Source: Paenibacillus taiwanensis DSM 18679 (GTDB lineage Bacteria > Bacillota > Bacilli > Paenibacillales > Paenibacillaceae). Taken from it: 64,000 nucleotides of DNA. The stretch covers positions 1 through 64,000 of the forward strand of contig NZ_AULE01000023.1 of the NCBI RefSeq assembly GCF_000425125.1, written 5' to 3'. The translations under genes were made by a program, and so were the position numbers. Within the stretch, counting starts at the first letter, position 1; every line of letters begins with the position of its first letter. Of the stretch, positions 30,182 through 40,369 are shown piece by piece. The notes below the pieces were generated by a model, which made no database searches, was not told the DNA's origin, and saw only the letters and a program-made list of their open reading frames with translations.

Positions 30182-30898
30182 ATGTTGGAGGAGTGGCTCG
30201 CGGTTGCAGGACGAACTTGGTTGGCGATGGCCGTGTTATTTATAATGACAAAACTGCTTGGCAAGCGGCAGGTATCGCAGTTGTCCTTATTCGAGTATAT
30301 GACGGGATTAACAATTGGCGGTCTGGTCGTATATATTTCTTTAAACACGGATGGCCAATGGGTTCTAGGGGTTTTATCTTTATTGGTATGGGTATTCACG
30401 TTGCTTGGCATCGAATGGCTACAGCTAAAGAACAAGCGGTTTCGTGACATGGTGCACAGCAGCGGGACAGTATTAATCCAGAATGGTCGTATTCTGGAAC
30501 AAAACATGCGTAAAGAACGTCTGACGATTGATGAAATGATGACGCAGTTACGCAATCGTAATGCTTTTCACTTGGCTGACGTGGAGTTTGCCATTATGGA
30601 ACCAAGTGGTGAAATTAATGTGCTGTTAAAAAGGGAACATCAGCCGATAACGTTAAGGCATTTCCATAAGGAGCTACTAGTCGAGCACGAGCCAGTCATC
30701 GTGCTGATGGACGGATCCATTTTGGAGCAGGAGCTGTATCGTATCGGCAAGGATGCATCGTGGTTGCGGATGGAGTTATATAAACGGGGCTTGCACGAAC
30801 ACGATGTATTTATTGTTGAGGTCAATTCTAACTTTCAATTATTTATTGATTTATTTAATCAACCGAAAAGGCTCAAGCGTACACATCGAATGAAATAA
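30182..30898 (+). CDS. DUF421 (YetF-like) membrane protein
   Basis: 238 residues. Three N-terminal membrane segments (within residues 8-85), then a cytoplasmic DUF421 region with GTVLIQNGRILEQNMRKERLTIDEMMTQLRNRN. YetF-type proteins are widespread in spore formers; the function is unclear. The ATG at 30182 is preceded by GGAGGAGG. It is separated from the LCP gene by less than 100 nt, so they may be co-transcribed. Confidence 0.88.
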   Translation: MLEEWLAVAGRTWLAMAVLFIMTKLLGKRQVSQLSLFEYMTGLTIGGLVVYISLNTDGQWVLGVLSLLVWVFTLLGIEWLQLKNKRFRDMVHSSGTVLIQNGRILEQNMRKERLTIDEMMTQLRNRNAFHLADVEFAIMEPSGEINVLLKREHQPITLRHFHKELLVEHEPVIVLMDGSILEQELYRIGKDASWLRMELYKRGLHEHDVFIVEVNSNFQLFIDLFNQPKRLKRTHRMK

Positions 30899-30976
30899 AC
30901 AGTTGTGATCGACTCAGATCACTCGGTGTGCGAAAGAATTATAAATCGAGCTGAAGTCAATTGGGATAGTAACGGG

Positions 30977-32047
30977 ATGGATTCAATAATCTCAGGGGAA
31001 GAAGTGGAACAAGTGGAAAAAATGGAAAAGCGAAAAAAGAAAAAAGGTAAAAATACGGCAAGAAAATGGTGGATTATATTAGGTGTCGTACTTCTCGTTG
31101 GACTAAGCGGTTTTATTTTCCGGAAGCAACTAGCTATCTTTGCATTTGATGTATTTTTATCCGGATCAGTAGAAGATAAGTTGTCAGATTCTTATAAGCC
31201 AATTAAAGGGAAGCCTGAAATAACTCGAGAAATAACAGAGCCATTTTCTGCTCTTCTTCTTGGTGTCGATCAGCGGGATCATGAAATTGGACGTTCCGAT
31301 ACGATTATTTTCTCGGTTGTGCGTCCGAAGGACAACAAAGTATTGTTAGTCTCTATACCACGTGATACGTATACTGAGATTATAGGACACGGGTCGTCAG
31401 ACAAGATCAACCATGCCTATGCTTTCGGAAGTGCTAATAAGGAAATTGGCGGTCCGAAAATGAGTATGGATACGGTTGGAAATTTGCTAGACCATGAAAT
31501 TAACCATTATGCAACGATTAACTTTGAAGGACTAAAAGACGTAGTTGATGCTGTGGGCGGCGTGAAGCTGCCGATTAAAGAGGATATCGTTAATAAGGCA
31601 GCGGAGCATGAGAAATTCCGTATAGAAGCAAATAAGCCTATCTACAATGGTCAAGAAGCACTTTACTTTGTACGTTATCGAGAGGATTCAGACATGAATC
31701 GAACGGAGCGCCATCGTATTTTCTTGAAGGCGATCATGGATCGGGCTATCGAGATGGATCAGATTACGAAAATTCCAAGCCTAATGGACATTATGGGCAA
31801 AAACTTTACGACAGATATGAGACCACGTTATATGATCGATCTGGCGAAGCAGATGTTCCAAATGGACGGGGCGCCGACTATTAATAGTTATATGCTGCAT
31901 GGAGAAGGCAAGCGTATTGATGGCTTGTGGTACTATCTTCCGAATGAAGAAGATCTAACCTACATTAAAAGTTTAATTACGAATTGGATGGACCCAAAGA
32001 CAGAGTCAACCCAGTTGATGATACCACGCAAGATGAAAGAAGAATAA
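30977..32047 (+). CDS. LytR-CpsA-Psr (LCP) family cell-wall polymer ligase
   Basis: About 356 residues: a Lys-rich cytoplasmic N-terminus, one membrane segment (WWIILGVVLLVGLSGFIF) and an extracellular LCP domain with ALLLGVDQR, RSDTIIFSVV, VSIPRDTY, and RYREDSDMNRTERHR. LCP proteins transfer undecaprenyl-linked anionic polymers to peptidoglycan; the conserved Arg/Asp residues are present. Start is uncertain: ATG at 30977 is used, but GTG at 31004 has a nearer AGGGGA and a longer frame begins at 30905. Confidence 0.92.
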   Translation: MDSIISGEEVEQVEKMEKRKKKKGKNTARKWWIILGVVLLVGLSGFIFRKQLAIFAFDVFLSGSVEDKLSDSYKPIKGKPEITREITEPFSALLLGVDQRDHEIGRSDTIIFSVVRPKDNKVLLVSIPRDTYTEIIGHGSSDKINHAYAFGSANKEIGGPKMSMDTVGNLLDHEINHYATINFEGLKDVVDAVGGVKLPIKEDIVNKAAEHEKFRIEANKPIYNGQEALYFVRYREDSDMNRTERHRIFLKAIMDRAIEMDQITKIPSLMDIMGKNFTTDMRPRYMIDLAKQMFQMDGAPTINSYMLHGEGKRIDGLWYYLPNEEDLTYIKSLITNWMDPKTESTQLMIPRKMKEE

Positions 32048-32062
32048 GGACTAAGTTTACAG

Positions 32063-32097
32063 GTCAGTCGCAGCTATTGCGGCTGACTTTTGTTTTT
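32063..32097 (+). terminator. Intrinsic terminator after the LCP gene
   Basis: GTCAGTCGCA pairs with TGCGGCTGAC around GCTAT; followed by TTTTGTTTTT. Confidence 0.85.
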
Positions 32098-32176
32098 AAA
32101 CCTCAAAATGTGTTAATTTAAGGGTAGGGAAAAGTAAAATAGGTTCGGCTTATGAATTGAGGAGGAGAACGAAGGA

Positions 32177-32599
32177 ATGAACATTGCTTTTTTCTTACTG
32201 CCTAAAGTTGAAGTTGTTTGCGTAAGCGATCAAGCTACACTGCGGCAAACACTTGAGCGTATGGAGTATCATCGTTATACGGCAGTGCCGATCATTAATG
32301 ATCAAGGGGAATACGTAGGTACGGTCACAGAAGGCGATTTGCTCTGGCATATGAAGAACTCTAACGGTGAGATCTCATTTGAAAATGCAGCTAAGTTTAC
32401 GTTAAAGGATGTACAATTAAATATGAGAATTCAATCCGTAAGGATTGATTCCAACATGGAAGATCTGATCAATCTGGCCAAAGTACAGAACTTTGTCCCT
32501 GTAGTTGACGATCGGAACCGTTTTATCGGAATTGTGAGACGAAGCCAAATCATTGAATATTGCGAGCAGTACGTGATGAAGGCTATAGACACGCACTAA
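32177..32599 (+). CDS. CBS-pair protein, DarB/CbpB-like
   Basis: A 140-residue protein consisting of two CBS motifs only (HRYTAVPIINDQGEYVGTVTEGDLL and NFVPVVDDRNRFIGIVRRSQII). This stand-alone architecture is that of B. subtilis DarB (YkuL) and Listeria CbpB, which bind cyclic di-AMP and control the stringent factor Rel and pyruvate carboxylase. The link is strengthened by the c-di-AMP phosphodiesterase gene gdpP 1 kb downstream. GGAGGAG lies upstream of the ATG. Ligand is inferred. Confidence 0.82.
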   Translation: MNIAFFLLPKVEVVCVSDQATLRQTLERMEYHRYTAVPIINDQGEYVGTVTEGDLLWHMKNSNGEISFENAAKFTLKDVQLNMRIQSVRIDSNMEDLINLAKVQNFVPVVDDRNRFIGIVRRSQIIEYCEQYVMKAIDTH

Positions 32600-32704
32600 T
32601 TATGTTATAATGAAGAATAATGCAAGTTCGGAAGAACACCAGCTTGAGGACGCAGATTCTTATTTTTCAGCGCTGGATGAACATTTACGCAAGAGGTGAA
32701 CATA

Positions 32705-33631
32705 TTGAATAAACGTTGGGCATCATTGGCATGGGCGGTTGCTGCGCTTATGCTGCTGCTTTCAATCGGCAACCAGGTACAAATATTGACGATGAGCTTC
32801 ATTGCGGTTCCATTCGTTATTTTGTTTACGACGCTCTCTGTGAGAGCTTTTGTTATGCATGTGGCGCCGCTGCTAGTTATCGCCTTTTTGTTATTTGGCC
32901 AGCTCGGATCGATTGTGGTGCTGACATCGTTCTACTTTATTATTCCTGCTATCGTTATGGGCTACATGTTCAAACGTAAAAGGCCAGGTTGGAACGTATT
33001 TAGCGCAGGAACATTAACATTTCTCGTGGAATCTTTAGTGCTGCTCGCGGTTGCAACACTTGTGATGAAGTTTAATTTGAATGACTTTCTAACGTCACAA
33101 ATGAATGCAAGCTTGCAGACACTTAAAGACACAGCTGTTATTTCGTCTGAGTGGACGGCGGATATGACAGATACGTTTATAAGAACAATTAGTTCTATGA
33201 TACCAGTTATGTTAATTATGAGTGCGTTGTATATGGGGACGATTACATATGCTATCAGTCGGAGATTGTTGACAGCTCAAGGCGTTGAAGTGAACAAGAT
33301 GAAATCGATTAAGCATTGGATGCTTCCGAAATCATTTCTGTTATACTACTTGGTCACTCTTATTCTGGAATTAGTTTTAACGAAGAACACAGGCAGCTTT
33401 ATCAATATCATTCTATTGAATTTATTGCCATTGTTGCAGCTTGCGTTTATTGTGCAAGGCATCTCTTTCCTGTTCTTCTTAAGCGATGCTAAAGGATGGA
33501 ACAAGACAATTCCGGTAATATTGACAATTGTGATGCTTTTTGTGCCATTTCTGCATGTGCTTGTACGTTATGTGGGGCTTTTCGATCTGGCATTTCCACT
33601 GCGAAAAATGGTATTTAAACCAAAACAATAG
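32705..33631 (+). CDS. DUF2232 (YybS-like) membrane protein
   Basis: 308 residues with about seven or eight hydrophobic segments throughout, a member of the YybS/DUF2232 family, which precedes gdpP in Bacillales. Resemblance to the S-component fold of ECF transporters has been suggested for such proteins, but the substrate is unknown. The TTG at 32705 has GAGGTG 6 nt upstream; the GTG at 32696 is part of that site. The gap to gdpP is 11 nt. Confidence 0.88.
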   Translation: MNKRWASLAWAVAALMLLLSIGNQVQILTMSFIAVPFVILFTTLSVRAFVMHVAPLLVIAFLLFGQLGSIVVLTSFYFIIPAIVMGYMFKRKRPGWNVFSAGTLTFLVESLVLLAVATLVMKFNLNDFLTSQMNASLQTLKDTAVISSEWTADMTDTFIRTISSMIPVMLIMSALYMGTITYAISRRLLTAQGVEVNKMKSIKHWMLPKSFLLYYLVTLILELVLTKNTGSFINIILLNLLPLLQLAFIVQGISFLFFLSDAKGWNKTIPVILTIVMLFVPFLHVLVRYVGLFDLAFPLRKMVFKPKQ

Positions 33632-33642
33632 GGTGAGCAGAT

Positions 33643-35604
33643 ATGCCAAAATTGTGGTTCCAGCGATGGTATGCAAGAAATACAAGCTGGGCGCTTGTAT
33701 TTATGCTTGTGCTTACAGTTGTTGTAGCTTTTTACAACTTAATATTAGGCATTTTAGCTATGGTCGGACTCATTGCGCTGTTTGTGACGAGCTTGATGGC
33801 CGAGCGTAATTTCCGTGACGAGGTGGAAGCCTATTTAGCTACGCTTGGGCATCGGATCAAGCATGCGACAGATGACGCGATTATAGAACTGCCTTATGGG
33901 ATTTTGTTATACAATGAACAGAACATCGTCGAATGGACCAACCGATATGTGAGCGGGATGGTCGACAAGGACAGCCTAATTGGGGAGAAGGTCAATGACC
34001 TCTTCCCTCAGTTGCTTACGGGCAAGGAAAAGGACGGCATAATAGAACTTGAACTGGACGAACGGATGATTCAAGCACAAATTATATCGGATGAACGTTT
34101 AATCTATTTTACCGATATTTCGGAGATCGCAGCGTTGCGAAAGCGTTATGATGAAGAGCGGATGGCTGTTGGTATCGTTGTGCTTGATAACCTAGAGGAA
34201 TCCACTCAGGGACTTGACGATCAGCAGCGTTCGGCCCTGTTGTCCCGTGTGACGGGTCATTTAACCGAGTGGGCGGCTGAGAACGGCGTGTTAATGAAAC
34301 GCTTATCATCTGAACGGCAGTTTATGGTGATGGATATGCAGACGTTAAAGCTGCTGGAACAGACCCGATTTGTTATTCTCGACGAAGTCCGAGAGATGAA
34401 GGTTGACAATAAGCTGCCAGTCACGCTAAGCATGGGCTTTGCTGCTGGTGCTGAAACGATTATGGAGCTTGGACAGCTGGCGCAATCGAGTTTGGACATT
34501 GCACTTGGGCGCGGCGGTGATCAAGTAGCCGTCCGTGTCGGTCAACGGTTGTCGTTCTACGGGGGTAAGTCCAATGCTGTTGAGAAGCGTACACGTGTGC
34601 GAGCCCGTGTAATCGCCCATGCACTCCGTGATTTTATTCAGCAAAGCGATTGTGTCATCATTATGGGGCATCGTATACCGGATACGGATGCGATTGGAGC
34701 TGCCATTGGCGTACTTAACGCATGTCGTATGCTAGGTGTAGAGGCGTACATTGTGCTTGAAGAGAGCAATCCATCTATTGACCGCTTAGTGGCGATGTTA
34801 AAGAAGGATGAATTGTTATGGTCCCGATTTATTTCACATAACGAGGCGCTTGAAATGTCAAGTGAAGACAGCCTTGTAGTCGTAGTAGATACCCATAAAG
34901 CATCTATGGTTGAAGAGCCTCGTCTTTTACAAACGACCAATCGGATCGTATTAATCGATCACCATCGTAGGGGCGAGGAATTCATTTCAGATGCGGTACT
35001 AATTTATTTGGAGCCATATGCGTCGTCTGCCTGCGAACTCGTGACGGAGCTGCTGCAATACATTCACAACAAGTTAAGTTTAAGTGTGCTTGAAGCAACT
35101 TGCTTGCTTGCAGGCATGACAGTGGATACGAAGCATTTTACGTTGCGAACAGGCTCGCGAACGTTTGATGCGGCCAGCTTCTTGCGACGTCATGGAGCGG
35201 ATACCTCGTTAATTCAGAAGATGCTTAAAGAAGACTTGAGTGAATATGTTCAGAAAGCAGAAGTTATTCGCCATACGGAAATGGTTTATGAGCACATAGC
35301 GATTGCAGTCACAGAGCCGGAGCGCAAATTTTCACAGTTGCTCATCGCTCAGGTTGCTGATACGCTGTTAAATATGACGGGCGTACTTGCTTCATTTGTC
35401 ATTAGTGAACGGCCAGATGGTTTTATTGGTATTAGTGCGCGTTCGCTCGGCCAGATGAATGTTCAATTGGTTATGGAGCGATTGGGCGGAGGCGGGCATT
35501 TAACAAATGCGGCCGCACAGTTAACCAGCACGCTGAAAGAGGCCGAAGCTAAGCTTAAGCAGGTGCTCGCAGAAATTGATGCAGAAGAGGGGTTGTTCGA
35601 ATGA
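33643..35604 (+). CDS. gdpP: Cyclic-di-AMP phosphodiesterase GdpP
   Basis: 653 residues. Two membrane segments (about 12-55), a PAS-like domain, a degenerate GGDEF domain (about 170-300) and a C-terminal DHH-DHHA1 phosphodiesterase with [22 protein letters not shown], the LIDHHRRG triad and [12 protein letters not shown]. GdpP cleaves c-di-AMP to pApA and so adjusts potassium and osmotic homeostasis; mutations in it alter beta-lactam tolerance in other Firmicutes. Catalytic residues are intact. The stop overlaps the rplI start by 4 nt. Confidence 0.97.
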   Translation: MPKLWFQRWYARNTSWALVFMLVLTVVVAFYNLILGILAMVGLIALFVTSLMAERNFRDEVEAYLATLGHRIKHATDDAIIELPYGILLYNEQNIVEWTNRYVSGMVDKDSLIGEKVNDLFPQLLTGKEKDGIIELELDERMIQAQIISDERLIYFTDISEIAALRKRYDEERMAVGIVVLDNLEESTQGLDDQQRSALLSRVTGHLTEWAAENGVLMKRLSSERQFMVMDMQTLKLLEQTRFVILDEVREMKVDNKLPVTLSMGFAAGAETIMELGQLAQSSLDIALGRGGDQVAVRVGQRLSFYGGKSNAVEKRTRVRARVIAHALRDFIQQSDCVIIMGHRIPDTDAIGAAIGVLNACRMLGVEAYIVLEESNPSIDRLVAMLKKDELLWSRFISHNEALEMSSEDSLVVVVDTHKASMVEEPRLLQTTNRIVLIDHHRRGEEFISDAVLIYLEPYASSACELVTELLQYIHNKLSLSVLEATCLLAGMTVDTKHFTLRTGSRTFDAASFLRRHGADTSLIQKMLKEDLSEYVQKAEVIRHTEMVYEHIAIAVTEPERKFSQLLIAQVADTLLNMTGVLASFVISERPDGFIGISARSLGQMNVQLVMERLGGGGHLTNAAAQLTSTLKEAEAKLKQVLAEIDAEEGLFE

Positions 35605-36044
35605 AAGTCATCTTGCTGCAAGATGTCAAAGGACAAGGTAAAAAAGGACAAATAAAAGAAGTTTCTGAAGGGTACGCTTCCAACTTTTTATTTCCACGCA
35701 ACTTGGCGCGTCCAGCGACCGACGGCAATCTGAAAACGCTCGAACAGCAAGATAAAGCTGAATTGAAGCGTAAAGAGCAAGAGAAAGCAGATGCAGAAGC
35801 GTTAGCTGCAACGTTAGGTGAAACGACAATCGAAGTGAAGACCAAAGCAGGCGAAGGTGGACGATTGTTTGGAGCGGTTACGACTAAACAAATTGCAGAG
35901 GCACTGGCTAAAGTCAATTTGAAGCTTGATAAGCGCAAGATTGAGCTGCAAGAGCCTATCCGTTCGCTCGGGTATACGAATGTAAGCATTAAGCTTCATC
36001 CAGAGGTTCGTGCGACGGTTAAGGTCCATGTAACGGAGGAATAA
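35601..36044 (+). CDS. rplI: 50S ribosomal protein L9
   Basis: 147 residues: N-terminal domain [30 protein letters not shown] (family signature, shown in part), a long connecting helix and a C-terminal RNA-binding domain. Translationally coupled to gdpP and directly followed by the helicase gene. Confidence 0.98.
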   Translation: MKVILLQDVKGQGKKGQIKEVSEGYASNFLFPRNLARPATDGNLKTLEQQDKAELKRKEQEKADAEALAATLGETTIEVKTKAGEGGRLFGAVTTKQIAEALAKVNLKLDKRKIELQEPIRSLGYTNVSIKLHPEVRATVKVHVTEE

Positions 36045-36045
36045 G

Positions 36046-37401
36046 ATGAACGACATGTTTGTCGATCGTGTTCCCCCGCAGAGTACCGATGCTGAGGCTG
36101 CTGTACTCGGCGCGATATTGTTGCAATCTGAGGCATTAATTACAGCGATGGAGCGGGTGCAAGCGGTAGATTTCTACCTGCCCGCTCATCAGTTTATATA
36201 TGAAGCGATGATCGAGCTTGGTGAAGAAGGCCAACCGATTGACATGATTACGCTGACGGCGAAGCTGCAGGTAAAGAAACAGCTGGATGACGTTGGCGGC
36301 GTGTCTTATTTGGCCAAGCTTGCTAATTCAGTCCCGACTGCGGCTAACGTGGACTACTACGCCCAAATTATTGAAGAGAAATCAATGATTAGGCGTTTGA
36401 TCAACACGGCTACACAGATCGTCAGCGAAGGATATGCCGGAGACGATGACGTAGGTGCACTGCTGAGTGACGCGGAGCGTCGTATCCTTGAAATATCAAA
36501 TCGCCGTTCTTCCAGCGGTTTTATTGCGATTAAAGACGTCTTGATGGAAGTTTTTGAGAAGGTTGAGAACTTGCATGAGAATAAGGGTGGAACGACAGGC
36601 ATACCGTCAGGCTTCACGGATTTAGATAAGATGACGGCAGGCTTCCAACGCAGTGACTTAATTATCGTTGCGGCGCGCCCTTCTGTCGGCAAGACGGCTT
36701 TCGCCCTCAACATTGCCCAGAACGTAGGAGTTCGAGCCAAAGAAACGGTTGCCATCTTCAGTTTGGAGATGTCAGCAGCACAACTCGTTCAGCGGATGAT
36801 ATGTGCAGAATCAAACGTCGATGCTACCCGTCTGCGTACGGGTCATTTGGAGGACGACGATTGGGAGAAGCTGACGATGTCGATTGCTTCATTATCGGAA
36901 GCCCAAATCTACATTGATGATACACCAGGGGTTACTGTAGCGGATATTCGAGCGAAATGCCGCCGTCTGAAGAAGGAACGCGGGCTTGGTATGATTTTGA
37001 TCGATTATTTGCAGCTTATTCATGGACGCGGCAAGGCCGGCGAGAACCGGCAACAGGAAGTATCCGAAATATCGCGTACCTTAAAGCAGATTGCGCGTGA
37101 GCTGGAAGTTCCGGTTATTGCGTTGTCACAGCTAAGCCGTGGGGTAGAACAGCGTCAAGATAAAAGACCGATGATGTCTGACCTTCGTGAATCTGGGTCG
37201 ATTGAGCAAGATGCGGATATTGTTGCCTTCCTGTACCGCGATGATTATTATGACAAAGAGTCGGAGAAGAAGAACATTATCGAGATTATTATCGCTAAGC
37301 AGCGTAATGGGCCTGTAGGTACAGTTGAACTTGTCTTTCTCAAAAATTTCAATAAATTCGTCAGCTACGAACGGAATCATGCAGACCCGCATGCGGGATA
37401 A
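36046..37401 (+). CDS. dnaC: Replicative DNA helicase (DnaB-type; dnaC in Bacillus)
   Basis: A 451-residue RecA-fold hexameric helicase. The N-terminal primase-interacting domain (PPQSTDAEAAVLGAILL) is followed by Walker A AARPSVGKTAFALNIA (around residues 205-220), Walker B GMILIDYLQLI and the H4 motif QLSRGVEQR. GGAGG precedes the ATG. No intein, a frequent insertion in this gene elsewhere. Located in the conserved gdpP-rplI-dnaC block. Confidence 0.98.
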   Translation: MNDMFVDRVPPQSTDAEAAVLGAILLQSEALITAMERVQAVDFYLPAHQFIYEAMIELGEEGQPIDMITLTAKLQVKKQLDDVGGVSYLAKLANSVPTAANVDYYAQIIEEKSMIRRLINTATQIVSEGYAGDDDVGALLSDAERRILEISNRRSSSGFIAIKDVLMEVFEKVENLHENKGGTTGIPSGFTDLDKMTAGFQRSDLIIVAARPSVGKTAFALNIAQNVGVRAKETVAIFSLEMSAAQLVQRMICAESNVDATRLRTGHLEDDDWEKLTMSIASLSEAQIYIDDTPGVTVADIRAKCRRLKKERGLGMILIDYLQLIHGRGKAGENRQQEVSEISRTLKQIARELEVPVIALSQLSRGVEQRQDKRPMMSDLRESGSIEQDADIVAFLYRDDYYDKESEKKNIIEIIIAKQRNGPVGTVELVFLKNFNKFVSYERNHADPHAG

Positions 37402-37409
37402 TAGCCTTA

Positions 37410-37490
37410 AAGAGCACAAGCAGCGTGCCCCACATGAAGGTCCATAATTGGACAAATCAAGGGATACACGCTGCTGCTCTACGTTTTAGC
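37410..37490 (+). terminator. Terminator-like inverted repeat after the helicase gene
   Basis: AGAGCACAAGCAGCGTG (37411-37427) is largely complementary to CACGCTGCTGCTCT (37467-37480), followed by ACGTTTTAG. A short CCCGCATGCGGG palindrome overlaps the helicase 3' end just before it. The loop is long, so efficiency is uncertain. Confidence 0.55.
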
Positions 37491-37604
37491 CGCATTTTTG
37501 AGATCGTTTCTGATTAAAGCAAATCGGTGGGACACGAGGTTACGTTTACAAAAAGCTTATACAAAGCTTCTAATTACAGGAAAGTGGCTAAACCTTGAAC
37601 ATGA

Positions 37605-37678
37605 TCCCGAACATTCCATATGGGGCCTTATTTATTGTTCGCCATTTGATTGACTTTGCTAGTTAAGGCTGATAAACT
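37605..37678 (+). promoter_or_regulatory. Probable PurR operator (PurBox pair) and purA promoter
   Basis: CCCGAACATT (about 37606-37615) and the inverted ATTGTTCGCCATTT (37634-37647) resemble the PurBox AWWWCCGAACWWT arranged as an inverted pair with about 18 nt between boxes. Right after lies -35 TTGACT (37650-37655), a 17-bp spacer and -10 TAAACT (37673-37678), about 70 nt before purA. PurR repression released by PRPP is the known control of purA in B. subtilis. Confidence 0.65.
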
Positions 37679-37744
37679 TGGAGTGCTGCCTTTCACCCGG
37701 AGGGCGGCCAATATTGGTGTGTTGAACACCCGATGGGGGTATAA

Positions 37745-39031
<1,287 letters not shown>

Positions 39032-39080
39032 GCGATTGGATTACGTACTAGCATAGGGACTCTTTGTAGTCCCGAACCTT

Positions 39081-39125
39081 AAAGCGTTCTAGCCTGTTTA
39101 TTCAGGTTAGAACGCTTTTTGTTGT
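39081..39125 (+). terminator. Intrinsic terminator of purA
   Basis: AAAGCGTTCTAGCCTG pairs with CAGGTTAGAACGCTTT around TTTATT; T-rich tail. Confidence 0.93.
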
Positions 39126-39210
39126 TCTGGAGGCAAATATGCTGCATGAATCTTTATTTAACCGGAAATACTGAGAAGTAAAAACCTTTGAATAGGGAAA
39201 ATTAGAGTAC

Positions 39211-39270
39211 GTAATGTCACTAAAGATACTCAAAGTTACTCTGAGTTACTCTAAGTCACTCTAAGTTACT
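39211..39270. repeat. Six tandem 10-bp repeats in helical phase
   Basis: Six consecutive 10-mers in exact register: GTAATGTCAC, TAAAGATACT, CAAAGTTACT, CTGAGTTACT, CTAAGTCACT, CTAAGTTACT. Consensus CTAAGTTACT, with identity rising toward the downstream gene. Located 53 bp before the start of the orphan protein at 39323. Confidence 0.85.
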
Positions 39271-39322
39271 AAAAAACGGCCCACTAATCCATTTAATAGA
39301 TGCAAAAGGAGGTAACTTTATT

Positions 39323-40123
39323 ATGCGGTGGTTTCTGCGCTTATTTCAGATGACTGCAATTATGATCATTGTAGGCATCATTTCAAGCTTGTTGACGATA
39401 GGCACAACAGCACTTGTTGTAGACCGGTATATTCAGTCTGCCATTTCACAATATAATATTCCTGTTCAGCGGCAACCTTTGACGGCAATGACGTTATGGT
39501 CTTCCTTATGGGGAGGCGAAAAACATCAAAAGACGGCAAGTTCCAGCAAGGGAGCCGAAGCAGGAGTAGGAACAGGAGCAGGGAATACACCTTCCTCTTC
39601 TACTAGTGAGTCGGCTAAAGATGACGTTAAGGTAGATGACAGTAATGAAAATAAGCCGAACGGGGTAAATACGAGTACGAATCAGGGTCATTCCGATTCT
39701 GCTGCATCCCAGCAAGGGGATACAACGCAGCCAAGCACAGGATCTCGTGGAGGAGATGAACAAAAATCAGCGACCCCGCAGCAACCAGACGGTGCACTTC
39801 CAGTATGGGGTGCAGTATCTACAGAAGAGGCAAACGGGCAATCGTCTCAGCTAGGTCATCAAGAAGAAGTGGTGATGTCACCGGAGGCGTTGACAAAAAA
39901 TAAAGATCAATTGTCGGCGGAAGCCAAAAATAAAGTATTTACCACCTTAATGAAAAAGCTGCCGCAGGAGGAGTGGCAGCGCATATCTACATTGATGGAG
40001 GGGGGATTAACGTCTTCCGAAATGAACGAGGTGGAACAAATATTAGCCAAACATTTAGATGATGATCAATATAAAGAGATGCGGCAGCTGCTGACAGGCG
40101 CTGTTCCTAAGACAGAACCGTGA
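39323..40123 (+). CDS. Membrane-anchored or secreted protein with low-complexity linker, unknown
   Basis: 266 residues: an N-terminal hydrophobic segment (about 8-33, MIIVGIISSLLTIGTTALVV), a disordered Ser/Thr/Gly/Gln/Asp-rich region (about 60-180), and a charged helical C-terminal domain (about 190-262) with repeated helices (SAEAKNKVFTTLMKKLPQ, SSEMNEVEQILAKHL). No family recognised. AGGAGG lies upstream of the ATG. Controlled on its own: repeats upstream, terminator downstream. Possibly envelope or spore related by location and topology, but this is a guess. Confidence 0.8.
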   Translation: MRWFLRLFQMTAIMIIVGIISSLLTIGTTALVVDRYIQSAISQYNIPVQRQPLTAMTLWSSLWGGEKHQKTASSSKGAEAGVGTGAGNTPSSSTSESAKDDVKVDDSNENKPNGVNTSTNQGHSDSAASQQGDTTQPSTGSRGGDEQKSATPQQPDGALPVWGAVSTEEANGQSSQLGHQEEVVMSPEALTKNKDQLSAEAKNKVFTTLMKKLPQEEWQRISTLMEGGLTSSEMNEVEQILAKHLDDDQYKEMRQLLTGAVPKTEP

Positions 40124-40154
40124 TACGAAAATACAATAAACTAAACCGTATGCT

Positions 40155-40197
40155 AATGGCTGCCTTTCATAAAGGGGCCATTTTTCTTGTTTTTGTA
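40155..40197 (+). terminator. Intrinsic terminator after the 266-residue protein
   Basis: ATGGCTGCCTTT pairs with AAAGGGGCCAT around CAT; TTTTTCTTG follows. Confidence 0.8.
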
Positions 40198-40369
40198 GCT
40201 GAATGCGTCAGTTGCATCTTTTCTTCGACTTGTGTTACAGTAAAAAAGGTGACAAAACGTTAACTTTTGTCGTATGCGATGTTGTACTAGGGGTAACTTA
40301 TGTACAGAAATTATAGATGTAACAACAGATAAAGGGACAATTGGGCAAGATCATTATAAGGAGAGTATC

